Source of the DNA: Acidobacteriota bacterium
GTDB lineage: Bacteria; Acidobacteriota; Terriglobia; Terriglobales; Acidobacteriaceae
Length of the DNA stretch: 23,987 nucleotides
Assembly (NCBI GenBank): GCA_021851465.1
Contig: JAJZDL010000013.1
Location: 1-23,987, forward strand
Direction of reading: 5' to 3'
The position numbers and the translations under genes were made by a program. Positions 8,548 to 15,248 of the stretch are shown piece by piece. The notes below the pieces were generated by a model. The model was not told the origin of the DNA and did no database searches. It saw only the letters and a list, made by a program, of their open reading frames with translations. Numbering within the stretch: position 1 is the first letter of the stretch; each line of letters opens with the position of its first letter.

Positions 8548-9147
8548 TCAGCGCAGGCCGCCGCCCTCGTTCCACTCGTAGACCACCACGCCGAGGTCGC
8601 CCAGCGTCTTGATCGCAGCCTCCACATTGCGGCGCACCGCCGGGCGGGACGAGGCAGGCGCATCGTGCGCCTCTTCGATCGCGATCACGCGCCCATACGG
8701 CCAGCAGTCCTGCGGTACCGCATCCAGCGCCGCGGGCAGGTCGCTGACGCGCACGGTCAGGTTCTGCTGCCGTGCCGCCACGGGCCGCAGCATCCCACCG
8801 GTGCCCAGCGTGCTCTGGTTGGCGTCGGCCTGGGTCACATGCAGCGTGGCCACGTTCTCCTGCACCGTCAGGTAGGGGTTCTCCCACTCGGACAGGCTGC
8901 GGATGGCCATGTAGCGGCTCTTTGCCGGCGGCGGGATCAGGTCCAACTGCTCCCGCGCCGCCTCGACCGCCTGTGGGCTTGCCGGCGCGATCGTCGTGCC
9001 CGCCGACGCGCGGTTGCAGCCCGTCAGGAGCACTGGAGTTGCAGCCATGCACAAGGCCGAAGCAAGTGCCAGCAGCAGCTTCGACCGCAGGAAAGAAGTC
9101 TGCGCTGCGGCAATGCAGCCGGAGGACGAAAGAGAAGGACCAGTCAT
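8548..9147 (-). CDS. Putative lipoprotein, weak resemblance to ExbD-type periplasmic domains
   Basis: The 199-residue product has a long n-region, a hydrophobic signal (LLLALASALCMAATPVL) and a lipobox LTGC, so it should be a lipid-anchored envelope protein. The mature part holds two segments (NPYLTVQENVATLHV and NLTVRVSDLPAALDAVP) and ends with WPYGRVIAIEEAH ... AAIKTLGDLGVVVYEWNEGG. That strand-helix-strand arrangement loosely recalls the periplasmic domain of ExbD/TolR proteins, but the N-terminal transmembrane Asp helix of ExbD is absent, so the resemblance is only suggestive. GGAAG eight bases before the ATG at 9147 favours this start over the ATG at 9165. It follows the enoyl-CoA hydratase gene by 55 bp on the same strand. 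Confidence 0.7.
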   Translation of the reverse strand: MTGPSLSSSGCIAAAQTSFLRSKLLLALASALCMAATPVLLTGCNRASAGTTIAPASPQAVEAAREQLDLIPPPAKSRYMAIRSLSEWENPYLTVQENVATLHVTQADANQSTLGTGGMLRPVAARQQNLTVRVSDLPAALDAVPQDCWPYGRVIAIEEAHDAPASSRPAVRRNVEAAIKTLGDLGVVVYEWNEGGGLR

Positions 9148-9202
9148 ACGCACGTCTTCCAGCATATCAATTCGTTGGATGCGGCTTCCAGTTGTAGCGT
9201 GT

Positions 9203-9985
9203 TTATCGTCCAACCCACTGTGCGCTGCGCTTTTCCATGAACGCCCTCGTTCCTTCGCGCTTGTCTTCCGTTCCGCAGAGTCGCCCGAAGGCCGCCGCCT
9301 CCAGCGCAAGCGCCTCGTCCAGCGGCAAGTCCGCTCCGCGTCCCACGGCTTCTATCGCCGCCGCAACTGCTAGGGGCGGCATCCCCGCAATCGACTTCGC
9401 GAGTTCGGCCGCCCGCTCCATCAACTTCTCGACCGCAACCACCTCATCCACCAGGCCGATGCGCAACGCCTCGGATGCGTCGATCATCGCGCCGGTCAGC
9501 AACATCTTCAATGCCGCGCCCCGGCCCACCAGCCTGGGCAGCCGTTGCGTTCCTCCATAGCCGGGAACCAGGCCCAGCTTTATCTCCGGTTGGCCGAAGC
9601 GCGCACGCTCGCTGGCCAGGCGCAGGGCGCAGGCCATTGCCAGCTCGCACCCTCCTCCCAGAGCGAAGCCGTCGATACATGCAATCACCGGCTTGGCCAG
9701 CAACTCGATGCGCCGGAAGAGGCGCTGTGCGCGGCCCGCCAGCCGTTCGCCTGAGATCGCGTCCACCTCGGCCAACTCTGCGATGTCCGCGCCCGCCGCG
9801 AAGGCCTTTCCGCCCGCTCCGCACAGCAGGACCACCCGCACCGCGGAATCCTCCGCAAGCGTGGCAAAGGCCCCCTCCAAGTCGTGCAGCATCGCCGCGT
9901 TTAGTGCATTCAATGCCTTTGGGCGGTTCAGGGTCACCGTTGCCACGCGCTCTTCGACCGTCAACCGCAAGGTTTCGTATGTCAT
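9203..9985 (-). CDS. Enoyl-CoA hydratase/isomerase (crotonase family)
   Basis: The 260-residue protein is a crotonase. The oxyanion-hole segments FAAGADI (62-68) and GGGCEL (110-115) are present, as are both catalytic glutamates E114 and E134 (FGQPEI), corresponding to E144 and E164 of rat mitochondrial hydratase. This argues for true hydratase chemistry, adding water to 2-enoyl-CoA in beta-oxidation or a related acyl-CoA pathway, rather than a divergent crotonase. GGAG six bases before the ATG at 9985 fixes the start. The frame stays open a further 380 codons upstream, but that part is antisense to ribH and nusB and has no hydratase homology. It is the first gene of a leftward run and is divergent from ribH by 48 bp. 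Confidence 0.92.
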   Translation of the reverse strand: MTYETLRLTVEERVATVTLNRPKALNALNAAMLHDLEGAFATLAEDSAVRVVLLCGAGGKAFAAGADIAELAEVDAISGERLAGRAQRLFRRIELLAKPVIACIDGFALGGGCELAMACALRLASERARFGQPEIKLGLVPGYGGTQRLPRLVGRGAALKMLLTGAMIDASEALRIGLVDEVVAVEKLMERAAELAKSIAGMPPLAVAAAIEAVGRGADLPLDEALALEAAAFGRLCGTEDKREGTRAFMEKRSAQWVGR

Positions 9986-10014
9986 CGCATTCTCCGCCTG
10001 CTTCAATCCATTAC

Positions 10015-10033
10015 AGACGATACAATCGTAACC
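10015..10033 (+). promoter_or_regulatory. -10-like element and small palindrome directly before ribH (leaderless promoter?)
   Basis: TACAAT (10021-10026) ends seven bases before the ribH ATG, and no Shine-Dalgarno lies between. The hexamer is embedded in the inverted repeat ACGAT-ACA-ATCGT (10017-10029). The same AGACGATACAAT 12-mer occurs upstream of queD. A leaderless transcript starting at the ATG is inferred; no convincing -35 was found. Confidence 0.45.
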
Positions 10034-10951
10034 ATGGTCAAGGGAATCACGCTGGTGACGCCGGTCGCCTCGGCTGAGGCACTGGAGCGGCTGGCCAGCC
10101 TCTTCGACGCGCTCGGCTTCGAGCCCGGCAAGGGCTGGCGGGACGAGGCGGGACGAGGCGCTGCCTTCCTCGCGCCGCTCGGCAACCTCGAACTGGTCGC
10201 GGGCCGCCTGCCAGCCGTACCTCCCGTCCTCATCGAGGTCACGCAACTCGACCAGGTGCGCGCGGTAGTCGAGCAGTGGATGAAGGCCAACGGCAGCGCC
10301 GACGAGATTGCCCAGCAACTCTCCGCCATCGCGCCCACGCACTGGAACTCGCGCCTCTTTACCCTCCAGCTCGACCCGTCGCTCGCGCTCGGCTTCTGGC
10401 AGTCGGAGAACCCGCTGCACGGCAAGCCGATCGCCGTCGAGGGCGACCTCAGCGCCGCCGGGATGCGTTTCGCCATCGTCGTCGCGCGCTGGAACTCCGT
10501 CATCACAGACCGCTTGCTGCAGGGTGCGCTGGACGCCCTGTACCGCTCGGGTGCATCCAAGCCCGACATCCAGATCGTCCGCGTTCCCGGCGCGTGGGAG
10601 ATCCCCGCCGCCGCGCGTGCTCTCGCCGAATCGAAGTGCTGCGACGCAATCATCGCTCTCGGCTGCCTCCTGCGCGGCGAGACGGCGCACTACGAGGCCA
10701 TCTACACCGAGGTGGCGCGCGGCATCGGCCAGTCGCAGCAGGAGACGGGCGTGCCGCACAGCTTCGGCGTGCTCACCTGCGAGACCCTGGAGCAGGCGCT
10801 CGACCGCGCCGGACTCAAGGGCGGCAACAAGGGCTTCGAAGCCGCCATCGCCGCCATCGAGATGGCCTCCATACGCCGCAAACTCGGCGCCCCAGCACTC
10901 GATCCTGAGGCATGGGATGGATTGCCCCGGCCCTTGAAAGTAAAACCATAA
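10034..10951 (+). CDS. ribH: 6,7-dimethyl-8-ribityllumazine synthase with extra N-terminal VOC-like domain
   Basis: Residues about 142-285 are a complete lumazine synthase, the riboflavin-pathway enzyme joining 5-amino-6-ribitylaminouracil and dihydroxybutanone phosphate. Visible are ARWN with W153 in the place of the aromatic F22 of B. subtilis RibH, VPGAWEIP, the catalytic histidine in GETAHYEAI (H219), and RAGLKGGNKGFEAA with R258. The family is usually about 155 residues, but this product has 305. The first ~135 residues look like a vicinal-oxygen-chelate (glyoxalase/bleomycin-resistance-like) module: strand GITLVTPV, helix EALERLASLFDALGF, strands AAFLAPLGNLELV, strand PPVLIEVTQ, helix, then RLFTLQLDPSLALGFW. 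An internal ATG at residue 144 has no well-spaced ribosome site. The stop overlaps the nusB start (TAATG). Confidence 0.9.
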   Translation: MVKGITLVTPVASAEALERLASLFDALGFEPGKGWRDEAGRGAAFLAPLGNLELVAGRLPAVPPVLIEVTQLDQVRAVVEQWMKANGSADEIAQQLSAIAPTHWNSRLFTLQLDPSLALGFWQSENPLHGKPIAVEGDLSAAGMRFAIVVARWNSVITDRLLQGALDALYRSGASKPDIQIVRVPGAWEIPAAARALAESKCCDAIIALGCLLRGETAHYEAIYTEVARGIGQSQQETGVPHSFGVLTCETLEQALDRAGLKGGNKGFEAAIAAIEMASIRRKLGAPALDPEAWDGLPRPLKVKP

Positions 10952-11373
10952 TGGGCACGCGCCGCAAGTCCCGCGAACTCGCCATGCAGATGCTCTTCCA
11001 GGGAGACCTCGGCAAGCAGACCCCCGACCAGGTGCGCTCTCTCTTCTGGCCCTCTCGCGACGACGTGGATGCAGAGACGCGCGGCTTTGCCGAGGACATC
11101 TACCGCGTCGCCACCGCGAGAACACCCGAGATCGACACGCTCATCGAGTCGCACGCGCAGAACTGGCGCATCGAGCGCATGGCCGTTGTCGACCGCAACC
11201 TGCTGCGCGCCGCCGTCGCAGAGATGCTCGGCTACCCAAACACGCCGGCCGCCATCGTCATCAACGAGTCGCTGGAGATCGCCCGCCGCTACGCCGCGCC
11301 GGAGTCCGTGCAGTTCCTCAACGGCGTGCTGGACGCCATCGCACGCACCCTGATCCAGCAGCGCCTCGGCTGA
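10951..11373 (+). CDS. nusB: Transcription antitermination factor NusB
   Basis: The 140-residue all-helical protein starts MGTRRKSRELAMQMLFQGDL, the typical NusB opening, and carries the conserved C-terminal segments VDRNLLRAAVAEML and AAIVINESLEIARRYAAPESVQFLNGVLDAIAR. NusB with NusE (S10) binds boxA of rRNA leaders to prevent premature termination. Its ATG overlaps the ribH stop codon as TAATG, so translation should be coupled; ribH-nusB is a widespread pairing. An upstream in-frame ATG at 10912 lies inside ribH and adds an unrelated segment, so it was not used. No clear terminator follows. Confidence 0.95.
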   Translation: MGTRRKSRELAMQMLFQGDLGKQTPDQVRSLFWPSRDDVDAETRGFAEDIYRVATARTPEIDTLIESHAQNWRIERMAVVDRNLLRAAVAEMLGYPNTPAAIVINESLEIARRYAAPESVQFLNGVLDAIARTLIQQRLG

Positions 11374-11425
11374 CCGCCTTCTCCATTGTTGCCCCTTCTT
11401 CGCCGTGCCTGCTCCAGCCGCACTC

Positions 11426-11515
11426 ATCTCGCCCGTTCCGTACCGCATCCACGCCGTACTCGCCGACAACGGCATCCAGTTCGCCGACCTGCTGAAGAAC
11501 CGCCAGGAACCAGAG
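11426..11515 (+). pseudogene. Remnant of an IS481-type transposase (rve core fragment)
   Basis: A short stretch in one frame reads VPYRIHAVLADNGIQFADL, closely resembling the segment around the second catalytic aspartate of IS481-family integrase-type transposases (usual form PYKIHTVLTDNGIQF). The similarity begins after nusB and fades within about 30 codons. Neither the first aspartate region nor the HPWTNGQVERMNRT region is present. The frame then runs into sequence antisense to tilS. This is a decayed scrap rather than a functional gene. The match is from memory of the family. Confidence 0.6.
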
Positions 11516-11564
11516 ATCTCCAGGCCCTCCGATTTAGAGCAGTTGGGAAGCCGCTTCTTGGGGA

Positions 11565-12824
11565 TCACGTTTCACTGCGCTTCGAAGTGTGCTCGCCGAT
11601 TCGCGTGTGTGCCTGCTCGGTCCGACGCGCTTGCACGGCATCAACGGGAAGAGAGCGGAGGGTCTTCCCGCCCTTTGGCGGCGCTTCGCGGTAGAGGCGA
11701 AGCTCGCGCGGAGAGCGGAGAGCGCGCAACTGCCCATGGAAATGAAGGACCGCGCCGGTGCGAGCGGGCCTGGCCTCATCTGGGCTTGAAGCGAGGCCAG
11801 CCAGGGCGAGCAGGCGCGCGGTCTCGTCGAAGGTGAGGCGCGCGCCCAGGGAACGCGCGGCGGCGCGCAGGACGCGGCGGCGCAGCGCGGGGTCGAGAGC
11901 GCGGAGGCGGTCGATCTCCAGTGCGACGGAGCTTGCGCTGGCTTCGCCGATCGCGGCGCCGACGGCGCGGCCTCCTCCGCGGACGGGCTTGCCGGGGAGC
12001 AGAAGCTGCGGCAGAATGCGACCGAGTTCCGACTGCCAGCGGGCTTCATCTTCGCGGGCCAGCTCGGCGAGGTTGGCCAGTGTCTGGTCGATAGCGGGGT
12101 TGTATTCTCTCAGCAACGGCAGCAGGCGGTGGCGGATGCGGTTGCGTGTGAATGCGTCGTCAGCATTGGATGAGTCTGTGCGCCAGCTTTGGTGGCGGGA
12201 TTCGAGGAAGGCGATGAGCTCTTCGCGGCGAACGGCCAGCAGTGGGCGCAGGATCTTGCCAGCAGGCCATGGATTTTGCGGCGTGGGCCGCAGGCGGTGC
12301 GGTGTGACTGTTGCGCCTGGGGCGGCCTCGATGGGAAGCAGTGGGTGGATTCCACTGAGTCCCTCGGTCCAGGCACCGCGCAGCAGTTTCATCAGCACGG
12401 TCTCGGCTTGGTCGTCGAGGGTGTGCGCGGTAAGGACGGAGTCGGCATGGCCCTCGGCGAGAAGCTGCCGGAAGAGCGTGTAGCGAAGGTTGCGCGCGGC
12501 CTCTTCGACGGTCTCAGCCTGGCCGGATTCGCGCACTTGAGCGATGCGACCGGAGACGCCGGCGTGGCAGATGTGCAGCGGAACTGCAAGGCGCAGGCAG
12601 AGAGACTGCACGAAGGCGAGGTCGTCGTCGGCCTCGGTGCCACGCAGGCCGTGGTGGACGTGGACGGCCGATAGCCCCACGCCGAGGGCGTTGCGCGGCT
12701 GGGCGTTGGCGGCGTGCAGTAGAAGCAGGAGCGCAACCGAATCCGCGCCCCCAGAGACGGCGGCGCAGATGCGGTCGCCGGGACGGATGTAAGAGCGGTC
12801 TAGCGCAGGTTCACGGTTTGCCAT
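11565..12824 (-). CDS. tilS: tRNA(Ile)-lysidine synthetase TilS
   Basis: The 419-residue protein has the N-type ATP pyrophosphatase P-loop SGGADS (24-29), the VHVHHGLRG segment, the LTAHTLDDQAETVLMKLLRG segment and RTDSSNAD...TRNRIRHRLLPLL, all diagnostic of TilS. The C-terminal region (about 290-390, ending in the LRSPRELRLYREAPPKGG segment) is degenerate relative to E. coli. TilS attaches lysine to C34 of the minor tRNA-Ile(CAU), converting it from AUG to AUA reading. The final ~30 residues are basic and unlike the family, and the gene ends close to the transposase scrap, so the natural 3' end may have been altered. No clear Shine-Dalgarno is seen. ftsH, a common neighbour, is not adjacent. 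Confidence 0.93.
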   Translation of the reverse strand: MANREPALDRSYIRPGDRICAAVSGGADSVALLLLLHAANAQPRNALGVGLSAVHVHHGLRGTEADDDLAFVQSLCLRLAVPLHICHAGVSGRIAQVRESGQAETVEEAARNLRYTLFRQLLAEGHADSVLTAHTLDDQAETVLMKLLRGAWTEGLSGIHPLLPIEAAPGATVTPHRLRPTPQNPWPAGKILRPLLAVRREELIAFLESRHQSWRTDSSNADDAFTRNRIRHRLLPLLREYNPAIDQTLANLAELAREDEARWQSELGRILPQLLLPGKPVRGGGRAVGAAIGEASASSVALEIDRLRALDPALRRRVLRAAARSLGARLTFDETARLLALAGLASSPDEARPARTGAVLHFHGQLRALRSPRELRLYREAPPKGGKTLRSLPVDAVQARRTEQAHTRIGEHTSKRSET

Positions 12825-12905
12825 CGCGACCCTATGGTACCGCGCACGGTCAGTTCGAGGGCGGTTGTCGGCGAGGGCGATTGCGTGGGCGCGCAGTGGT
12901 CGCGA

Positions 12906-12960
12906 AAGTATATATTTAATAGTCTATATTTATAGCCCCCCCCCCCCCCATCCCCCCCCC
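12906..12960. repeat. AT-rich block followed by poly-C tract (C14-AT-C9)
   Basis: An AT-rich stretch with two TATATTTA-like strings (12906-12935) is followed by 14 consecutive C (12936-12949), AT, then 9 C (12952-12960). It lies about 110 bp upstream of the tilS start. Such homopolymers are prone to slipped-strand length change and to sequencing error; the exact counts may be unreliable. Confidence 0.8.
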
Positions 12961-13008
12961 TCTTTCTGTATTTCGCGGGGTAAGGTGATTGTTTTCAGGG
13001 GCTCCAGG

Positions 13009-13136
13009 GCAAAGTATAGAGGATAAAGACTTTGTGCGTAAGCCGATTGGATTCAGTGAATTGCGGGGTGGTGCTGGCGGCAAAGTATTCAATCGGTGGG
13101 GCTTGCAGATAAAGTATTGGCAATAGAGGGCTTATG
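13009..13136. repeat. Degenerate CAAAGTAT-containing repeat units
   Basis: AAAGTAT occurs at 13011, 13082 and 13111 (and once more at 12905), twice as GGCAAAGTAT or GGGCAAAGTAT. Related ATAAAG strings lie between them, for example GGATAAAGACTT at 13021. The spacing suggests decayed copies of a repeat of roughly 30-70 bp. I recall similar 'GGCAAAGTATT' strings in intergenic DNA of Acidobacteriaceae, but could not search. Confidence 0.45.
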
Positions 13137-13201
13137 GTGGCGGGCCGCCATGGTCATTTGGGGGATGATGCTCAGGGTTCGCGGCGGCCGAGGGTTATAG
13201 G

Positions 13202-13282
13202 GCGGGCCTTCAGCCCGCGGACGGTTTCGCTGCGGCCTCCTGGGCCTTCGGCCCAGGCTAGGATAGGGCGCGCCTTTGGCGC
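13202..13282. repeat. Cluster of three GC-rich hairpins (REP-like)
   Basis: Three consecutive perfect stem-loops are present. The first is GCGGGC/GCCCGC (13202-13218, loop CTTCA). The second is CCTGGGCC/GGCCCAGG (13239-13257, loop TTC). The third is GCGCC/GGCGC (13270-13282, loop TTT). The first two share the form GGGCCTTC(A/G)GCCC, suggesting a palindromic repeat family. No T-run follows, so they are not ordinary terminators. Confidence 0.65.
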
Positions 13283-13381
13283 TTTGCCGGGTGGGCTTGA
13301 ACCGGGGCGATTGGCTGAGCTGGCTTGAGCAGGGCGCTTTGCCTGGGTGGCTTGAGGATCGTCGATTGTCAATGAACTACG

Positions 13382-13406
13382 TATAATCTACACATTATAA
13401 ATGTGT
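13382..13406. promoter_or_regulatory. TATAAT box next to a small palindrome
   Basis: A consensus TATAAT (13382-13387) is followed directly by the inverted repeat ACACATT-ATA-AATGTGT (13390-13406). The arrangement looks like a promoter with an operator. No gene follows in either direction, so it may be a relic or chance. Confidence 0.3.
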
Positions 13407-13441
13407 TATTGCGCTGCTTGAGGCATCCGGCTGCCGGAAAA

Positions 13442-13487
13442 ATGCGGGGATTCTTCCCCTGCGACAAGCTCAGGGTCAGAATGACAA
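13442..13487. repeat. 46-bp dispersed repeat, copy 1
   Basis: This copy begins ATGCGGGGATTCTTCCCCTG and ends CAGAATGACAA. It is identical over 46 bases to the copy at 14011-14056. Diverged copies with the '...CTCAGGATGACAAG' ending follow at about 13500. It resembles the abundant intergenic repeats of Acidobacteriota and has no coding role. Confidence 0.85.
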
Positions 13488-13784
13488 GCTGCAAGATGGT
13501 TCGCTCAGGATGACAAGCTGCATGATCGCTTCGCTTAGAACGACGGTTCAATTTCGATCTACAGTTCTATTTTAGCAAGCGGAGGGAAACTACTATGCCA
13601 ACTTTTTGGGGATATTTTTGGGGTGGAAGTTGTATGGATTGTGGTGGTTGATGGATTTGTGGGGCGGGGTGGGGGGTTGACAGGGATTTTTGCGGGGGCG
13701 AGCGCATTTGAAGATCGTTCAGGGCAAGAGAGCCGATTCCTGAGCGGTGAGCTTGCGAGTGACGTGCGCATTGTGCAGAGCAAG

Positions 13785-13817
13785 AGCAGAGGCGAAGGCA
13801 GAGGCAAAGGCAGAGAC
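13785..13817. repeat. Purine-rich 12-bp tandem repeat
   Basis: About three imperfect copies of GGCAGAGGCAAA occur in a row (AGCAGAGGCGAA, GGCAGAGGCAAA, GGCAGAGACTGG). No reading frame of significance runs through it. Confidence 0.6.
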
Positions 13818-13936
13818 TGGAGATTATTGGGAGAACGGGGCGGGCGGTTGGGGTTTGGCGGAGAGCGTCGGGGTCCTTCGACTCCGCCTCCCGCGATGAG
13901 ACTGCGGGAGGCTCCGCTCAGGATGACAGGCTTAAT

Positions 13937-13972
13937 CTTAATGCAGAGGACAGGCTTAATGCAGAGGACAGG
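13937..13972. repeat. 18-bp perfect tandem duplication
   Basis: CTTAATGCAGAGGACAGG occurs twice without gap (13937-13954 and 13955-13972). A partial degenerate third copy (TTGAATGCG) follows. Confidence 0.85.
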
Positions 13973-14010
13973 TTGAATGCGTGCGGTGCGCTCAGGAGGA
14001 CAACTAAAAG

Positions 14011-14056
14011 ATGCGGGGATTCTTCCCCTGCGACAAGCTCAGGGTCAGAATGACAA
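14011..14056. repeat. 46-bp dispersed repeat, copy 2
   Basis: Identical to the 46 bases at 13442-13487 and in the same orientation. Two further short direct repeats GCTGCGGTCGGGATGACAA follow at 14074-14092 and 14105-14123, sharing the GATGACAA ending. Confidence 0.85.
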
Positions 14057-14249
14057 TTTATAGGGTGATCGGCGCTGCGGTCGGGATGACAATTCATCAA
14101 GGAGGCTGCGGTCGGGATGACAAGGCATAGGGTGTGGGAGCGTGGGATTACGCTGGGGGGGAGGCTTTGCGCGGGGGGATGGATTTTATTGGATGAGGTG
14201 CGTTGCGCTGCGAATTGTTGCAGAGGGTGAAGGCCAGGCGACGGGTGGG

Positions 14250-14555
14250 TTATGCATCGCGATAGCGAGTTCGGCGGCGGGCGCTGTATCCGCCGGAGCC
14301 GCCCCAGACCATGAGCGCGGCGACCAGATGGATGATGAACCAGAGGCTGATTCCCTGGTCGAGGTAGATGAGATAGAGGACGAGCAGGCGGGGGAGAAAG
14401 ATCGCGCAGAGCAGCGGGACGATTCCATGGAGGTGGAAGGGCGCGAGGGGAGTTTCCAGCCAGAGCAGGAGGAGCGCAATGCGCGGGAGGAAGAGGGCGA
14501 AGACCAGGAACCACAGCGGCAACGTGTGAAGCACCATCAGAATCTGCAGGCTCAT
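14250..14555 (-). CDS. Small integral membrane protein of unknown function
   Basis: The 101-residue protein is very hydrophobic, with three probable membrane segments (about 3-33, 44-66 and 68-84) and a basic cytoplasmic tail (ARRRTRYRDA). Conserved-looking elements include FHLHGIVPLLCAIFLPRLLVLYLIYLDQG and VWGGSGGY. AAGGAG nine bases before the ATG (with GAGGGG closer) supports the start. It follows nrdR on the same strand by 138 bp. The family is not recognised. Internal His/Arg residues in the membrane region might be functional, but no activity can be assigned. Confidence 0.75.
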   Translation of the reverse strand: MSLQILMVLHTLPLWFLVFALFLPRIALLLLWLETPLAPFHLHGIVPLLCAIFLPRLLVLYLIYLDQGISLWFIIHLVAALMVWGGSGGYSARRRTRYRDA

Positions 14556-14693
14556 AACCCCTCACTCCTTCGATCCGCGCCGTCTCGATCTACGGCGACG
14601 GGCGCAGTTGCATCATTAAGATGTTGACAACGTCCTCGCCAGGGCAAAACTCCTGCCATCGTTGGCTGCGGGGCACGCGCAGTGGAGGGCCGA

Positions 14694-15163
<470 letters not shown>

Positions 15164-15167
<4 letters not shown>

Positions 15168-15202
15168 CGGGCACAGATCGCAGGGGGCAAGATAGACCTC
15201 AT
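15164..15202 (-). CDS. Possible 12-codon leader ORF coupled to nrdR
   Basis: A short frame, MRSILPPAICAR, runs from ATG at 15202 to a TGA that overlaps the nrdR start codon as ATGA. A TAGAAT hexamer on the minus strand (15218 to 15213) ends ten bases before its ATG, which would give an almost leaderless transcript. It may supply ribosomes to nrdR, which lacks a Shine-Dalgarno. It may also be chance, given its length. Confidence 0.35.
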
Positions 15203-15248
15203 TGGTGGAACGATTCTAGCAGCGAAGGACGCGAGCGGCACACGCCGG

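Larger units (their letters stand above)
12825..14249. other. 1.4-kb gene-free, repeat-rich interval
   Basis: No convincing gene was found between tilS and the small membrane protein gene. The open frames have low-complexity, protein-unlike composition. The stretch holds an AT-rich block, a poly-C tract, AAAGTAT units, three GC hairpins, a small palindrome, two copies of an exact 46-bp repeat and several short tandem repeats, each listed separately where it can be placed. Confidence 0.7.

Noticed and set aside
9986..11125. A 380-codon open extension upstream of the enoyl-CoA hydratase on the minus strand
   Set aside because: It is antisense to ribH and nusB, has biased composition typical of a GC-rich shadow frame, and the hydratase has a clear ribosome site at 9985.
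13369..13551. A 60-codon minus-strand frame in the gene-free region
   Set aside because: It is made of the dispersed repeat read in reverse (VILTLSLSQGKNP type), a known source of spurious hypothetical proteins.
12825..14249. CRISPR array in the repeat-rich gap
   Set aside because: Repeats are irregular in length and spacing, there are no uniform spacers, and no cas gene is nearby.
13918..14565. A 215-codon minus-strand frame
   Set aside because: It runs through tandem and dispersed repeats and has Pro/Ser/His-rich, protein-unlike composition; the small membrane protein is in another frame.
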